From assembly GCA_019426215.1 (NCBI GenBank), contig CM033404.1:5642001-5706000 (forward strand): a stretch of 64,000 bases of DNA, written 5' to 3'. Both the position numbers and the translations under genes were made by a program. This document shows, piece after piece, positions 1 to 11,707 of the stretch. Each line of letters begins with the position of its first letter. Positions within the stretch are counted from its first letter, which is position 1. The DNA comes from Buddleja alternifolia. Taxonomy: Eukaryota > Streptophyta > Magnoliopsida > Lamiales > Scrophulariaceae. Under the pieces are notes generated by a model that saw only the letters and a list, made by a program, of their open reading frames with translations, ran no database searches and was not told where the DNA came from.

Positions 1-543
1 GATAGGTTAGGGTTCAAATGAATCAACACATCATCCGAAACTAATGTGGAATTGCTCCTAGAAATAGGTAAAGATTTCCGGGTGCGGTTAGCCGGATTTA
101 TCCGGGGAAACTCTAGAACGTTAATGCGTGGTTGTTGATTAGATTCTCGGATAGACATATTTAGAGAACCGTCAATCAATCATAGGATTGTTATGTGCCG
201 AGACATCGAGTAATGATTAATTAAGGAGTTTTCACCAAAGCAATAGGAGTCTAATAATTCGAAGAGTAGCTCATATATATAGACTAGTGGATTTGGTCAT
301 AGCATGTGCTTTAGTCTTTTTAACCAATTCGTGAGGTTTAATTCATAGCTTGTTCCCTCCTTTGATCTTTCGTTTACTTAATTGTTTTTCTCTTGCTTTA
401 CTTTAATTGTCTTTACCTTCATTACGAATCTTAAACTAAAATTCAAGTCTCCGTGGTTCGACAACTCGGACTTTTAGTCCACTTTTATTACTACACACGA
501 CTAGTGCACTTGCTATCATAGCACGTTAGCTTTTAGCGTGTCA
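1..543 (+). mobile_element. 3' end of a Ty3/gypsy-type LTR (Athila-like), interrupting LINE-1
   Basis: There is no coding potential. The right part (about 440-543) resembles the ends of Athila-group LTRs: a 'ccgtggttcgac' block, a stretch naming a short 'tgcacttgc' motif, then a terminus ending in ...tgtca at 543. Directly after it, LINE-1 sequence begins on the other strand, so the LTR seems to have landed in the LINE 3' part. The left end lies outside the window, so the duplicated target (candidate 544-548) cannot be confirmed. The family assignment is from memory of LTR ends and is tentative. Confidence 0.45.
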
Positions 544-544
544 C

Positions 545-3465
545 TCGTCCCATTTCTATCCTTCAAAAAGTGACCAATAGCTTTTAACCGTGCGGTTCAT
601 GTCCTCATCCGAGGGAGTCCAGCTAGAACGATCAATTAGAGCGCCATTTCCAAACCAATTGTCAAGCCAAAATCGAATTGTTGCCCCATCTCCAATTTTC
701 CACCGAAGCCCTTTCTCGAGAACCGAAAGAGCAGCTTGAATACTTCTCCACGTATGTGATGTGGCGTTGTTCGCTCGGGCTCGGTTTCTATAGACATATT
801 TGTTACGCATGACTTGAACCGATAATCTAGTATCCTCGGTCATCATTTGCCAAACTAACTTGCCAAGGAACGAGAGATTAACAGCCCGGGTGTTACGCAA
901 GCCGAGTCCGCCATTTTGTTTACTGTTACAGATCATATCCCATCCAACTAAATGAATTTTCTTTTCCCCTTCGGCTCCTCCCCATAAAAATTGGCGATTG
1001 ATTTTGTCCACTTTGTTACAGATGCCTATAGGGATTTGAGAAGTCTGCATAACATATGAAGGAATAGATGACGAAACTGCTTTGATTAGAGTAGCTCGCC
1101 CAGCCAGAGACAGTTGTTTCCGCTTCCAACCTTTCAGATTTTTTTTCACCCTATCCACAATAAAACCATAGTCACTGAGTCGGACCCGTTGATGGTGAAT
1201 AGGAGTCCCCAAATAACGCCCTAGGTCATGAGTAACCCGAAGGTTAGCCCGTCTCCCAATAGCTCTAGCTTGCGGTCCCGGGACATTCCCAGAAAAAAGG
1301 ATCCTAGACTTGTCCATGTTGACCTTTTGGCCTGACATTCTGCAATAACAATCCAAAGTATGCTTGATGATATCAACCTGTTTATCAGAGGCCTCTCCAA
1401 ATAGGATAAGATCATCGGCGAACATTAGATGGGACACACAGGGTCCTGATCGAGACGTTGGAACCGTCTTCCATAAGCGATCCAAAACCTTTTCCCTTAT
1501 TAAAGAGCCCAGCTTCTCTACACAGAAAACAAATAGATAAGGTGATAAAAGATCCCCTTGTCTTAGACCCCTACTTGGATTGAACCACTCAGTCGCCTCC
1601 CCATTCCAAAGGAGGGATAGTTTGGCGGTTGTGGTACATTCCAAGATAAGATGTATCCAAGTCAAGGGAAAACCCATTTCTCTTAGCACACCTTTCGAAA
1701 AAGCCCAATCAATGCGATCATATGCCTTCTCAAAGTCAATTTTAGCAACAAAATAACCTTTTTTTCCTTTAGTTATACGCAAGTTATGACAAACCTCTTG
1801 AGTTATGATCACGTTATCAACCGTTTGTCTACCTCGAATAAAACTACTTTGGGTTTGAGGGATTAACTCATTCATCATGTTTCTAATTCTATTAGCCATA
1901 GTTTTAGTGATGACTTTGAGAATGACATTACACAAACTAATAGGGCGAAAATTTGTAAGTTGTGTCGGGTGACTCTCTTTAGGAATTAAAATAATAAGTG
2001 ATTCATTAACGCGCGAGTCGATCATACCTGTGTGGAGAGCTTCGCTCACCATCTTGGTGACAGCGTCGCCCACCGTGTTCCAACATTTTTGAAAAAACAT
2101 AGGTTGTAGTCTGTCTGGGCCTGGGGCTTTAGTCGGGTGCATCTCCCATATTACCTGTTTAACCTCAGCCTTAGTCACCGGCGCTTGGAGAACTGAAAGT
2201 TGGTTATCCCCAAGTTTTGGAAAGTCACGAGTTGCCTTGTACTCCGAGACTGGGGGTCCAACCCCATAGAGCTTCTTATAAAAGTCCACTGCCATTTGTT
2301 TTAAGGCATCGGCTTCAGTTTCCCATTCCCCATTGTCCCTAAGAAGCGTCCTGATTTTGGCCCTGCATTGCTTGTGGGTGACTGATGTATGAAAGAACTT
2401 AGTATTCTGGTCCCCCGCCTGAAGCCAACGTATGCGAGATTTTTGCTTCCAAAGCAACTCCTCCTGATGAAGAGTCTCATGGTATTGTTTGAGTAACTTA
2501 GCTTCCAATTTTTGTAAGTGTATCCTGAATGATTGACTCTGGGCCCTCTGGATCCATGCAATTCTGGCTGACAATTCCCTTTTTCTTTTGAAAATATTCC
2601 TAGAAATTTCATTGTTCCATTTCATAGATTGCACACGAATTTCCTGAATACACTCATACATCCCATTCTTTTCTCTACTCGGCCACTGCTCTGCGATAAA
2701 TTTCTAGTACCGGGAATCAGTAAACCAGGCCGACTGAATTCGAAAACTCTTTGGTGTCGGATGAAGATTTTTCTCTATAGTGATTAAAATGGGAGAGTGG
2801 TCGGAGGCAAGGCGAGGTAAATGGGTGACCTTGGCCAGCGGATGAGCTATACGCCACATAGAGTTGCACAAAGCCCTATCAAGACGCTCTTGAAGCGAAG
2901 AGCGACCACCCTTGGCCCATGTGAATGGGTTCCCGATAAATTTAAGATCTATAAGCCCCACCGTATTAACATAATCGAGAAATTTTCTGCATTTGTTATA
3001 GTCATTAGGAGCGCCCCCTGACTTTTCTGATTCACTTGTAACCACATTCATGTCACCAGCCAGCATCCATGGGCCTTTAACGACTTTTGACATCTGACAA
3101 ATGTGCTCCCACAGGCAGTCTCGACTGTCCTGTTGGGGGCTAGCATACAGTGAGGTGAGGACCCAATCTATTTTCCCCGGGATTCTGACCACAGAAGTAA
3201 TACACTGATCGTTAGCAGCAACAATCTCTAGCGACACTACTTGCGAATTCCAAAATAGCCAAATGCCCCCCGCGAAGCCTCGGGTCTCAACTTTTTCGAC
3301 TCGGTCAAACCGGCTACGTTGGATAATCGGCTCGGCTTTATCCCCACTAACACGAGTTTCCATCAGCACTAGAATCATCGGGTCATGGATTCGCAAAATA
3401 TCCAACAGCGCACCAAGCAATTCCGGCTTACCTGCGCCCCTACAATTCCAACAAACAATCTTCAT
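545..3465 (-). pseudogene. LINE-1 ORF2: endonuclease-reverse transcriptase, broken
   Basis: ORF2 starts at the ATG at 3465, chosen because the conserved first residues (CWNCRGAG) of the endonuclease follow at once. LINE-3 starts at the equivalent codon. The N-terminal EN domain shows the GDMN and SDHSP motifs. One in-frame TAG at 2704-2706 separates it from the rest, which stays in the same frame from 2703 to 556. The RT domain shows KIDFEKAYD (motif A) and FADD (motif C, near 1420). The reading frame ends at a TAG at 556 where LINE-2 has tryptophan (SGWKWDE), and homology ends a few codons later. The C-terminal zf-RVT and RNase H regions are absent. The product would nick target DNA and copy LINE RNA by target-primed reverse transcription. 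It is non-functional as it stands. Confidence 0.9.
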
Positions 3466-3507
3466 AAAAAAAGAAAGGGGTGGGGAGTTATTAAACTCAA
3501 ACAAAAA

Positions 3508-5505
3508 TCATACCTCGGGGGGTTCAATGATCCCCATTGATACGTCAATAGGCTTACTGAGCGCCCCTAATTCAAAACTAGGCGACGTCTGAGTTAATTG
3601 ACCCTCCATGTCATCGAAGGTGAACTCCTCATTGGCTAAAAGGAACTTGCCATTTGCGTCAGTATCCTCCACTTCCATAGTCTCGGATCGGGCCCTGATG
3701 TCCGAGTTTGAAGGACCCGAATAACGTGGCTGGATCCGAGATGCATGGGAGTGGGACATTGGGCTGCCTAGGACGAGCCCAGAATCGTCCGTGTGAGGTG
3801 TGTGTATCGGACCAGGTGGATTTGATTGGTCTCCAACCAGAACCTTGTTAATTGCTTGTGGGTAATGGGGCAATGATTCCACACTTTGTTTGTCTATTGG
3901 GTTAGACGTTCCAATGTGTGAAAATGGCGGGGTCCCAACTTGGGGGGAGATTATTGAATTATTCTGAATTGTAAATGTGGTACCTTAATTTTTGGATTTG
4001 TGGAAGTATGTCCAAGTCCACCAGTTGCTGTGGGCCGAGTTGGGCCTTGCCATTATTTTTATCCTTGACTATGGGCTGTCTGACTTGTTGATCCAAGGGC
4101 GAATTGCGCTGCTTGTGGTCCGAAATGCCGTGTCCAGTAGTATCTTGAATTATCTCCTCTTGGGTCAACTCATCAAGAATGTGAAACCTGGACCCACTAG
4201 TGGTTGTTTGAGATTTATTACTTTTTTGTTAGATTTCTTGTGGGGCCTTTAATACTCTTTCCTTTTGTGTGATCCCCAGAATTCTTTTTTTCCATATTAG
4301 CCTTCGAAGGCAAGTTTTCCTTTTTCCCCAGCGCTTGGAATATTAGCGGCGGATTTGGTTCCGCCGTATTAGCTTGTTTATTTCTTTCCATTTTATGGCT
4401 TCCCTCTCCAACGGTATTCTGCCGGAATGTTCTTCGGGCTCGGGTCGGGGCCAACATCCACGACCCGAAGTCATCCGTAGCCTTCGCCGCATCGTTCGTA
4501 TCCTTAGTCGATGAGGTTGGGCGATCGGCTTTATGACTCGGTGAATGATCCGATTAAGCAGCCGGAGAATTGTTTCCCTTCCCGCAAGTTTCTTTTCGGT
4601 GCCCATATGAGCCACAATTAAAACAAATGAGGTGTAAACCCTCATATTCGATTGCTTGAAGGCGTTCATTCACGTACATGAATGAGAGAAGTGGCTTAGT
4701 GAGATCTATCTCAATGCACACCCTCGCAAATCTGCCCCGTAGTGATTCTTGCGTGTGTCGATCAACCTTAATTACTCTCCCTATTACCGATCCCATCCTA
4801 GCCAAGATGTCAGCGTTGAAGAATGTGATTGGGAGTTTCGGAAATCGAACCCATGTTAGCGTTTTTGTAATCTGATCGGTGTCGGGATCAAAATCCATGT
4901 TCCACTTTTGTATAGTGAGATAGTGTCCTAGAATAACCCACGGGCCTCCATGTAAGACCTTATCATAATCGGCTTTTGATTGAAATCTTACCATGTAGTA
5001 TTCGTTGCCGATGTCCACCGGTTCCAGATCCGAGATGTGCCATAATGTGCGCATTCTTTGTCGTAGTGTGGTGTAACCCACTTTCCGTCCTAGTATTTTG
5101 ACAACCAGGGCCCGATTATATGGAGTGACTAGGGTTCGTAGTTCGTCCTTTGTCACTATAATCCGAGGAAATTTTAATGGTTTCTCCGGGGTGGCTGATG
5201 CACCTTCATCCATTGGTGAGGAGATGTCAAACTCGTCCTTCTCACCCTCGCCGGTATAGTATTTTTTGCTCGTGGATTTCTGTTGCCATTGAGAATGGAG
5301 ATTTCCTGTTGCCCATGCCTTATCTGTCTGTTTTGTTTGAGAATCAATTCCACCAACTGGTTCTTTATTGCCGTTTGCTAGATTGAGATCCGGGGGGGGG
5401 GGGGGGACAAGAAAGCTTTCTTATCGCCAGTGATCCCTCGTTTAATTTTTTGACTGTTCGTTCTTGACCAGCCGCCGCCGGCTGACCGTGAGAGTCCTCG
5501 GACAT
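3508..5505 (-). pseudogene. LINE-1 ORF1: DUF4283-like / CCHC nucleic-acid-binding protein, broken
   Basis: The likely start is the ATG at 5505 (MSEDSHGQPAAAG...). Reading then meets a run of 15 C (plus-strand G at 5392-5406) that puts the downstream part out of frame by one. After that the frame is open through the region typical of plant LINE ORF1 (DUF4283-like, with WHISDL and GGPWVI motifs) and a zinc knuckle CFNCGSYGHRKETC (C-x2-C-x4-H-x4-C) near 4580-4625. An in-frame TAA at 4554-4556 follows, then an open hydrophilic tail to a stop near 4218. A last segment (3882-3508) ends ...PPEV just before ORF2. The family role is RNA binding and chaperoning during retrotransposition. Confidence 0.8.
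5392..5406. repeat. Poly-G tract (15 G), frameshift point of LINE-1 ORF1
   Basis: This is an uninterrupted run of 15 G on the plus strand (C on the coding strand). The reading frames on either side connect only if the run is 14 or 17 long, so this is either real slippage or a sequencing/assembly length error. Confidence 0.9.
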
Positions 5506-5550
5506 GCAATAGTGAGAATATAGAGCGTTCACTTAGAGAGAGATTTTTTT

Positions 5551-6999
5551 GGACTAAATTTTAGATGAAAAAGTGGAAATTTCCTTATTTTGATTATTAT
5601 TTTTCACATGTCAAATATAACATAGTATATAAATGTGGGGATATTTGTTGCTAATTTGGTTATCTTAATTTGATTGTAGCCAAATTCATCAGATGTGGTG
5701 TAGGTAACTTGTACATTTTTGCTTGCTTGTACAAATGTCTCCTTGTACCTTTCAATATGAACCAAAATTATCACTACATTTTACTAAACTACGATTACTA
5801 TTATCTCCCTGTGTCTTTCTTTTAACAAGAATAAAAACGCACAACAATATGGTCTAAAACCTAAGAGAAATAGTATAATTTCCATACATGTACAATTAAT
5901 TGAAACGTTAAAATTTCAAGATCATCCGATACATAGTTACCTTGTCTTGCAACTCTAATCCCATGTCAAAGTAGTCTTAATTTCTATAAGAATAAATTGC
6001 ATAGACACCTCCCGCGTCAGATTTTAATTACGTACCATACTTCTTCCTCTATCAATAAAAGCAAATTTCAATCTTCACCCACTTTCTATAAAAAGCAGCT
6101 AAACACTTAACTTCTCGATTTATAAATTTTCAAGATCCGGCAAAAAGTGTGATGATAATTTATAAAATCTTAGTAGGCCCACGGTAATAACCAGTAAATG
6201 AGGATTATCTATGTATATATTCATCCCATTGTATTGAAATACCAAGATTTATTATTAAGATCAACTTCATTGAAAGCATACGCCTTGTCCTCATCAATTC
6301 TCCCCATTCTTCCAACCCTTCCGCCGTAGCCCCCCTCCAGCACCGCCTCCGCTTCCATCGACGGTTTCCTCCACACCAAATTTCCCTCTGAATCAACATC
6401 GACCTTTGTGGCACCACCTTTTCTCGAGGAAAGTAGTCTAATGAGATCCTTGAAATCTTCACATCAATTTCTTTTAATGATCCAACATCGTATTTTTTTG
6501 ACAATTGCGTGTTTTGAGATGTAATAGTGCAGTTTATAACACTTCCTTGATCGCAATTGCACAAAGTGTTTTTGTAAAAGACTCTAATTTTAGTAAGTAT
6601 TCTTTTGGGCATATTGAAGAAAAATCACGCTAACGAGAACTAAATCACTAAAGATGAATAGAATTGAGACAAATTTGTATGCATGTAAGGTAAAATTGAT
6701 GAAAAAAAATCAAAGGAAATTGTCGAAAAAATGAAACAAGTGATTAAAGAGAAAAACGTCTATAGGACTTATGAGGGAATATGAAAGTTGACTGATGTGT
6801 GATCTTTCTTTGGTTATTTGAATTAGACGGCAAAGCTATGAAAATAATAATTTTTTTGAAGAGTCATTATTTTCCGGGTATTGGAATCCAATTAACATTT
6901 TTATAAACAAATTAAGAAGATAGAAACAGCTATCTAATGTAAAAATCAAAACAATGGTCAAATGGACTTACTAAAATGACATATATATATATATATATA
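5551..6999. other. Array flank, no gene recognised
   Basis: This is non-coding DNA downstream of the S1 SCPL locus. Short blocks recur at 12.72-13.05, 33.60-33.97 and 49.43-49.60 kb (for example the 'cttgtcttgcaactct' block at about 5944), so it is the conserved 3' flank of each array unit. Between about 5985 and 6545 it contains sequence not shared with the other flanks, including an unassigned 135-codon minus-strand frame (6205-6612) that I do not accept as a gene. It ends in a TA dinucleotide run at about 6981-6999. Confidence 0.5.
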
Positions 7000-8484
7000 G
7001 GGTTTATTGCAATTTAGCTCCCTGTGAAATTCATATATAGCAAAAAAACTCTCTGTGAAAAAACAATAGGCAATTTAGCTCCCTCGAAATGAAGCACACT
7101 GTCTTCCCGCAGATTTTACACTTTAAAGTTTCTTTGGATGAATAAAAATACCCTCGTAGGCAGACAGCTGTGCGCGTCTTCACGAGAAAATTCATAACTC
7201 ATTGTTGAAAGCTCGGATTCATGAACCGTTTTCTTCCCATGAAACTAGACACATAGGGCTATCCAAGCATATATCGTACATAATCAGGAGACATCTAGCA
7301 CAAGACAGTTTTGTATTCAAAGCTACCTAAAAATATGTCGGCTATGCAGATAGCTGTGCGCGTTTTCACGAGAAAATTCATAACTCATTGTTGAAAGCTC
7401 AGATTCATGAACCGTTTTCTTCCCATGAAACTAGACACATAGGGATATCCACGCATATATCTCACATAATCAGGAGACATCTAGAACAAAGCAGTTTTGT
7501 ATTCAAAGCTAGCTAAAAATATATCGGTTGTGCAGATAGCTGTGTGCGTCTTCACGAGAAAATTCATAACTCATTGTTGAAAGCTCGGATTCATGAACCG
7601 TTTTCTTCCCATGAAACTAGACACATAGGTCTATTCATGAATATATCGCACATAATCAGGATACATCTAGAGCAAATCAGTTTTGTATTCAAAGCTAACT
7701 AAAAATATGTCGGCTGTACAGATAGCTGTGTGCGTATTCACGAGAAAATTCATAACTGATTGTTGAAAGCTCGGATTCATGAGCTGTTTTCTTCCCATGA
7801 AACTAGACACATAGGGCTATCCACACATATATCTCACATAATCAGGAGACATCTAGAACAAAGCAGTTTTATATTCAAAGAGAGCTAAAAATATGTCTTC
7901 TGTGGAGATAGCTGTGCGTGTCTTCACGAGAAAATTCATAACTCATTGTTGAAAGCTCGGATTCATGAACCGTTTTCTTCCCATGAAACTAGACACATAG
8001 ATCTATCCAAAAATATATCGCACATAATTAGGAGACATCTAGAACAAATCCGTTTTGTATTCAAAGCTAGCTAAAACTATGTCGGCTGTGCAGACAGCTG
8101 TGCGCGTCTTCACGAGAAAATTCATAACTCATTGTTGAAAGTTTGGATTCGTGAACCGTTTTCTTCCCATGAAACTAGACACATAGGGCTATTCAAGAAT
8201 ATATCGCACATAATCAGGAGACATCTAGAACAAAGCAGTTTTGTATTCAAATATAAGGAGGGACCAAATATAAGGTAATTAAGGCTTTTTATAGCAAAAA
8301 GGGGCAAAATGGACTTTAAACAACAAAAACAGCATGCAAAGTCTCAGTTTTGGCGCGTGGGGCGTGTGGGGAATTTTTTTGCTTCATTCTGAAAAACACA
8401 GGGAGCTAAATTGCCTATTATTTTTTCACAGGGAGTTTTTTTGCTATATACGAATTTCACATGGAGCTAAATTGCAATAAACCC
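7000..8484. mobile_element. Non-autonomous TIR transposon with internal 186-bp tandem repeats
   Basis: The two ends are inverted copies of about 90 bp. The left end starts 'gggtttattgcaatttagct' at 7000, and the right end is its reverse complement ending at 8484 with few mismatches. Both ends are embedded in TA dinucleotide runs, so the target duplication cannot be read. The interior is almost wholly a tandem array (separate entry) and has no transposase. The superfamily is not determined; Mutator-like is possible from the long TIRs. Confidence 0.8.
7155..8250. repeat. Tandem array, six units of 186 bp
   Basis: The phrase 'cacgagaaaattcataact' starts at 7181, 7367, 7553, 7739, 7925 and 8111, with a spacing of exactly 186 bases each time. 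Units differ by scattered substitutions only. The last unit is incomplete. The unit length is a multiple of three, but every frame contains stops, so a repeat protein is unlikely. Confidence 0.95.
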
Positions 8485-8726
8485 TATATATATATATATA
8501 TATCATTAAGGGCTTATCTTATATAAACGTGACGTAACGATTTGAAATTTACCAAATTGAAAAATATTAAGGACAACCAACATAAAAACCTCTTAAACTG
8601 CTTTTAACTTCCTATTAGCCTTTAACATCTTTAAAGTCGTACAAGTGGCCATAGGGCTAATTAAGTATTTTTCATGTTTTTCATTTAAATTATTTTTGTC
8701 GATTTAAGATATCAAAATAATATTGC

Positions 8727-8999
8727 CGCTACAAAAAATTTAATTTTTACCTATGTCAAATTATACATGGTGAACATCGATTTATCATGGCTTTGCCTCA
8801 ACTTTAGATTAGTATTTTTTTTCACCAAGGCTAGTTAAATCTTAAAATAATTAGCATTTTTGTCCACTACGACTAACATCAGCGTGACAATATCAAATGT
8901 CTACAGCGGCTAGAGTAGTCGTGAGTTTAGATTGCTATAGACCACGACTTCAAACCATGACGTATATTTTCATTGTCAATATTTAATTTTTTTGTAGTG
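8727..8999. mobile_element. CACTA-type MITE (small)
   Basis: The right end is ...ttttttgtagtg (reverse complement CACTACAAAAAA). The left end is a mutated match, cgctacaaaaaa. The trinucleotide TGC flanks both ends (8724-8726 and 9000-9002), as expected for the 3-bp target duplication of En/Spm elements. It has no coding capacity. Confidence 0.7.
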
Positions 9000-9114
9000 T
9001 GCCTTTCCGATGTAGTTGAACAAAAAATTAAAAATAAATCCAATTGAGAAATTCATTGATTAAGAGTACAATGGAGAGGTGATAACAAATTTTATGAGTA
9101 GACCTGCAACTCCT

Positions 9115-10715
9115 ATCTACAGTGGGTATGAAGAGAACTTTCTTTTAACCATTTCAAAACATTCTTTAGTTTTGTACGTACTCTGGCGCTATATGGCCTG
9201 CAAAATACAATTATTAGAAAAAATAATTATTTCACTATTTTTGCCCCGTTTACTACAAAATATTCGTAGGAAAATGCGGAGTTGCTTAAACTTTCTCTTG
9301 CTTTCACCGTAGCAAATGTGAGATAGCATTCATTGTTCTTTTATATCTCCGTGTATCTACAAATGATAAATTATAGTTCAATTTCACGAATTATAACGAG
9401 CATTTCTAAACCATAATTAGAAGGGCAAAAGACATTTTGTACCCTGAACTATTCAATTTGTCTCATTTAGGTCCCTAAACTATCAAATGTAACAAAATGA
9501 TTCCTAAACTATTAAACGTAACAAATTAGTCCCTTATTTTTTATGGACATGTTTGGTTACTTTTGAAAATTAATAAATGGTATAATACGAATGTTATTTT
9601 TGAATATTAAGTACTTTAAACTTTTTTATACAATTTATTTTGCTTTTAATGTGGTAATTAAATCATATATTTTTTAAAATTTTTAAAAAGTATATTTTTT
9701 AAAGAATATATATTTTGATCTTCTTAAAATGAGTCTTTTGTGTACTTACAGTTTTGCCATTTCTTTACCATTTGGTTACCATTTTCTACTCACTTTTGTA
9801 CAAAAAACTATACACAAGTTTTCTATTAATTTTTTAAGGGAAATTTACTACCCAAAAAAATCTTTTATAATTCAATCCAAAAAATTCATTTCACTAACTT
9901 TCCTTTCCACAAAATTCAACATGAAGGTTAATAAAATTATGGATTTAATTGTCCTTAACCTTCTAAAGAAATAAAGAATCAACTGTAGTTGTAACTAAAA
10001 AACTATTTATATAGAAATTTTATAGCGATAATTGAAACTAATTTTGATTTTAACTTTGCATTTTTTTTAATTTTTTAACCTTCTTAAAAATTTAAAATCA
10101 TATATTCTAAATAATTACTAAATTAAAAAAAATTATATAAAAAAGTTTAAACTACTTAATATTCAAAAATAACATTCGTATTATTTTGTTACATTTGATA
10201 GTTCAGGAACCTAAATGAGACAAAGTGAATAGTTCAGGGGTACAAAGTGTATTTTGCCCTAATTAGAATTAGAGAAACCGACCCTGCAATTTGATCATCA
10301 ATAGTCCAAGGCCTTCATTCCTCATGAACCGTTAGATTGAGAGTCTGTATCCATTTTAAAGTACTCATGTAAGGTATGACCCGATTTATTAACACACCAG
10401 TTTCAGAAACAAGACCCGAAAACCGGAGCAACTCGGCCCGCCAGTGAGCCAAAGCAACAACGGGTCCTTTTGTGGATTTCTTTCCGATTCAAAAAAAACA
10501 GCTGCACTTCATCCTTCTCTCCCACGCTAATATGTCTGATGCAAAAAAAAAAAAAAAAGAGATTAATAACTGAAAGAATAAGATATAGAAAAACCCACAA
10601 AAATTACATTTATATTATTTGTAGAATGAGAAAAAATAACCGACCCGGTTTCGAGTTTGAAAGGCAGGGCATCCGGATAACCCGGGAGAGTTTTGATAAT
10701 GGATTGTGAAGCTAT
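9115..10715 (-). pseudogene. SCPL pseudogene S1 (exons 13, 12, 11, 2 and 1 only)
   Basis: This is a decayed serine carboxypeptidase-like (peptidase S10) locus on the minus strand. Recognisable pieces are exon 13 (about 9115-9197, GH.APEY with a later stop), exon 12 (9303-9357, with a TAA), exon 11 (10283 to about 10380, Trp to TGA, catalytic SGDHDM part lost), exon 2 (about 10400-10535, [10 protein letters not shown]) and exon 1 (10645 to about 10715). Exons 3-10 are missing: exon 11 is fused almost directly to exon 2, indicating a large internal deletion. A Mutator-like MITE sits in intron 11. Exon 12 is followed by GC (AAA|GCAAGA), the same unusual donor as in the other copies. Confidence 0.8.
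9423..10259. mobile_element. Mutator-like MITE with 9-bp target duplication
   Basis: The terminal inverted repeats are about 75 bp, starting 'gggcaaaagacattttgtac' at 9423 and, inverted, 'gggcaaaatacactttgtac' ending at 10259. The 9-mer TAATTAGAA flanks both ends exactly (9414-9422 and 10260-10268), the target size of Mutator-like elements. It is 837 bp and AT-rich, and the short open frame inside (9729-9974) has no recognisable domain. It lies in intron 11 of S1. Confidence 0.9.
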
Positions 10716-10733
10716 GGTGTTTAGGGGTGAAAG

Positions 10734-11055
10734 ACGAACCAAACTATTCGATACTCGAGCTCGATTGCTAAAAACTTGTTTGAGCTCGGTTCGTTAGCTT
10801 ATCAAACCAAACTTAAACAACTTTTAGTGTTTGATAAGTTTTGAAGCACGGCTCGAGCTCGACTCGATTAGTAAAAAATAATAAAAACATGTATAAAAAA
10901 ATCAAACTACTCGAGCTCGACTCGTGTTCGGCACGATTAAAGCTCGTTTGAGCTCGACTTGATTAATAATCAAACAAACTTAAACACAAACTTTAAAACT
11001 CGATTGTATTTCAAATAAATTTGAACAACATCTTGTTCGACTCGTTTACACCCCT
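10734..11055. mobile_element. Candidate hAT-like foldback repeat rich in 'ctcgagctcgactcg'
   Basis: The left end 'aggggtgaaagacgaac' and the inverted right end 'aggggtgtaaacgagtcgaac' form imperfect inverted termini. The interior repeats ctcgagctcgactcg-like words several times. No clear target duplication is visible. A short related fragment begins near 48623 ('aggggtgcccacgagccgag'). Confidence 0.5.
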
Positions 11056-11093
11056 ATATGAGGATAAGAAGAAAGACAACCACCAAACATTTC

Positions 11094-11707
11094 GGCCCCG
11101 ATTGTATGCAATGTTGTTTCTCATTTCTCGATTTCTCAGAGATTTTTTTCATCAAAAATTCATTTGTTTGACATCTCCCAAAAAGATCCCAAAAAAATAC
11201 TATACACAATTTCTCAGAAAAAAATCTCAAATTTCTTTGAAAAAATGGATTACTTGGCATTTCTCTCAATTTTTTTGTCAAAAAATCAGAGTTTTTACTA
11301 TTCATAATTAGATAGTTCACTCAAGAATTAAAAGTACTTTATCCACCAATATCTTAATATAATCATCAAAATAATCACATATCTTTATTTGAAATAATGT
11401 AGGCTATGAAATAAGATCCACTTTGCATATTTTTTAATGCCTTAATCGATGAGTTTAGCTTAAATATGTTAAATATTCTTAAAAAAACAAAACTCATCCA
11501 TATCAATTTTCCATAAAAAAAAAAGATGTTTTTCTGACAAAAATAAAATAAAATATCACATCACACTTAATCATTATACTTTTTTCTATAAAAAAAATTC
11601 ATCCAAACACATTCCTCTTTCATATCTCTATTTCCTTAAAAATAATTTCTTTTACTTTATCTATAAAAAATGAGAAATTGAAAATAGACGTTCATCCAAT
11701 TGGGCCC
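11094..11707. mobile_element. Candidate small TIR element (PIF/Harbinger-like)
   Basis: The ends 'ggccccgattgtatgcaa' (left) and, inverted, 'gggcccaattggatgaa' (right) match imperfectly, and TTC flanks both sides (11091-11093, 11708-11710). The interior is AT-rich and non-coding. The overlapping open frames on both strands here are products of low complexity. Confidence 0.4.

Larger units (their letters stand above)
544..5550 (-). mobile_element. LINE-1: L1-type non-LTR retrotransposon, 3'-truncated
   Basis: On the minus strand this element carries, in order, a short 5' UTR, ORF1 (DUF4283-like domain plus CCHC knuckle), and ORF2 with APE-type endonuclease and reverse transcriptase. Homology to LINE-2 and LINE-3 stops near 544, where a gypsy-type LTR takes over. 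The zinc-binding RVT segment and RNase H seen in the other copies are therefore missing here. It is probably dead: ORF1 has a homopolymer frameshift and a stop, and ORF2 has an internal stop. Confidence 0.9.

Noticed and set aside
2821..5386. Plus-strand open frames opposite LINE-1
   Set aside because: Shadows of the minus-strand ORF1/ORF2, with no independent features.
6205..6612. 135-codon minus-strand open frame
   Set aside because: No family resemblance, no conservation in the other array flanks, and an abrupt change of composition part-way; not enough to call a gene.
7155..8250. CRISPR-like or coding tandem repeat
   Set aside because: Units abut with no spacers, sit between transposon termini, and every frame has stops.
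9729..9974. 81-codon frame inside the S1 MITE
   Set aside because: It lies in the AT-rich interior of a short non-autonomous element and has no transposase motif.
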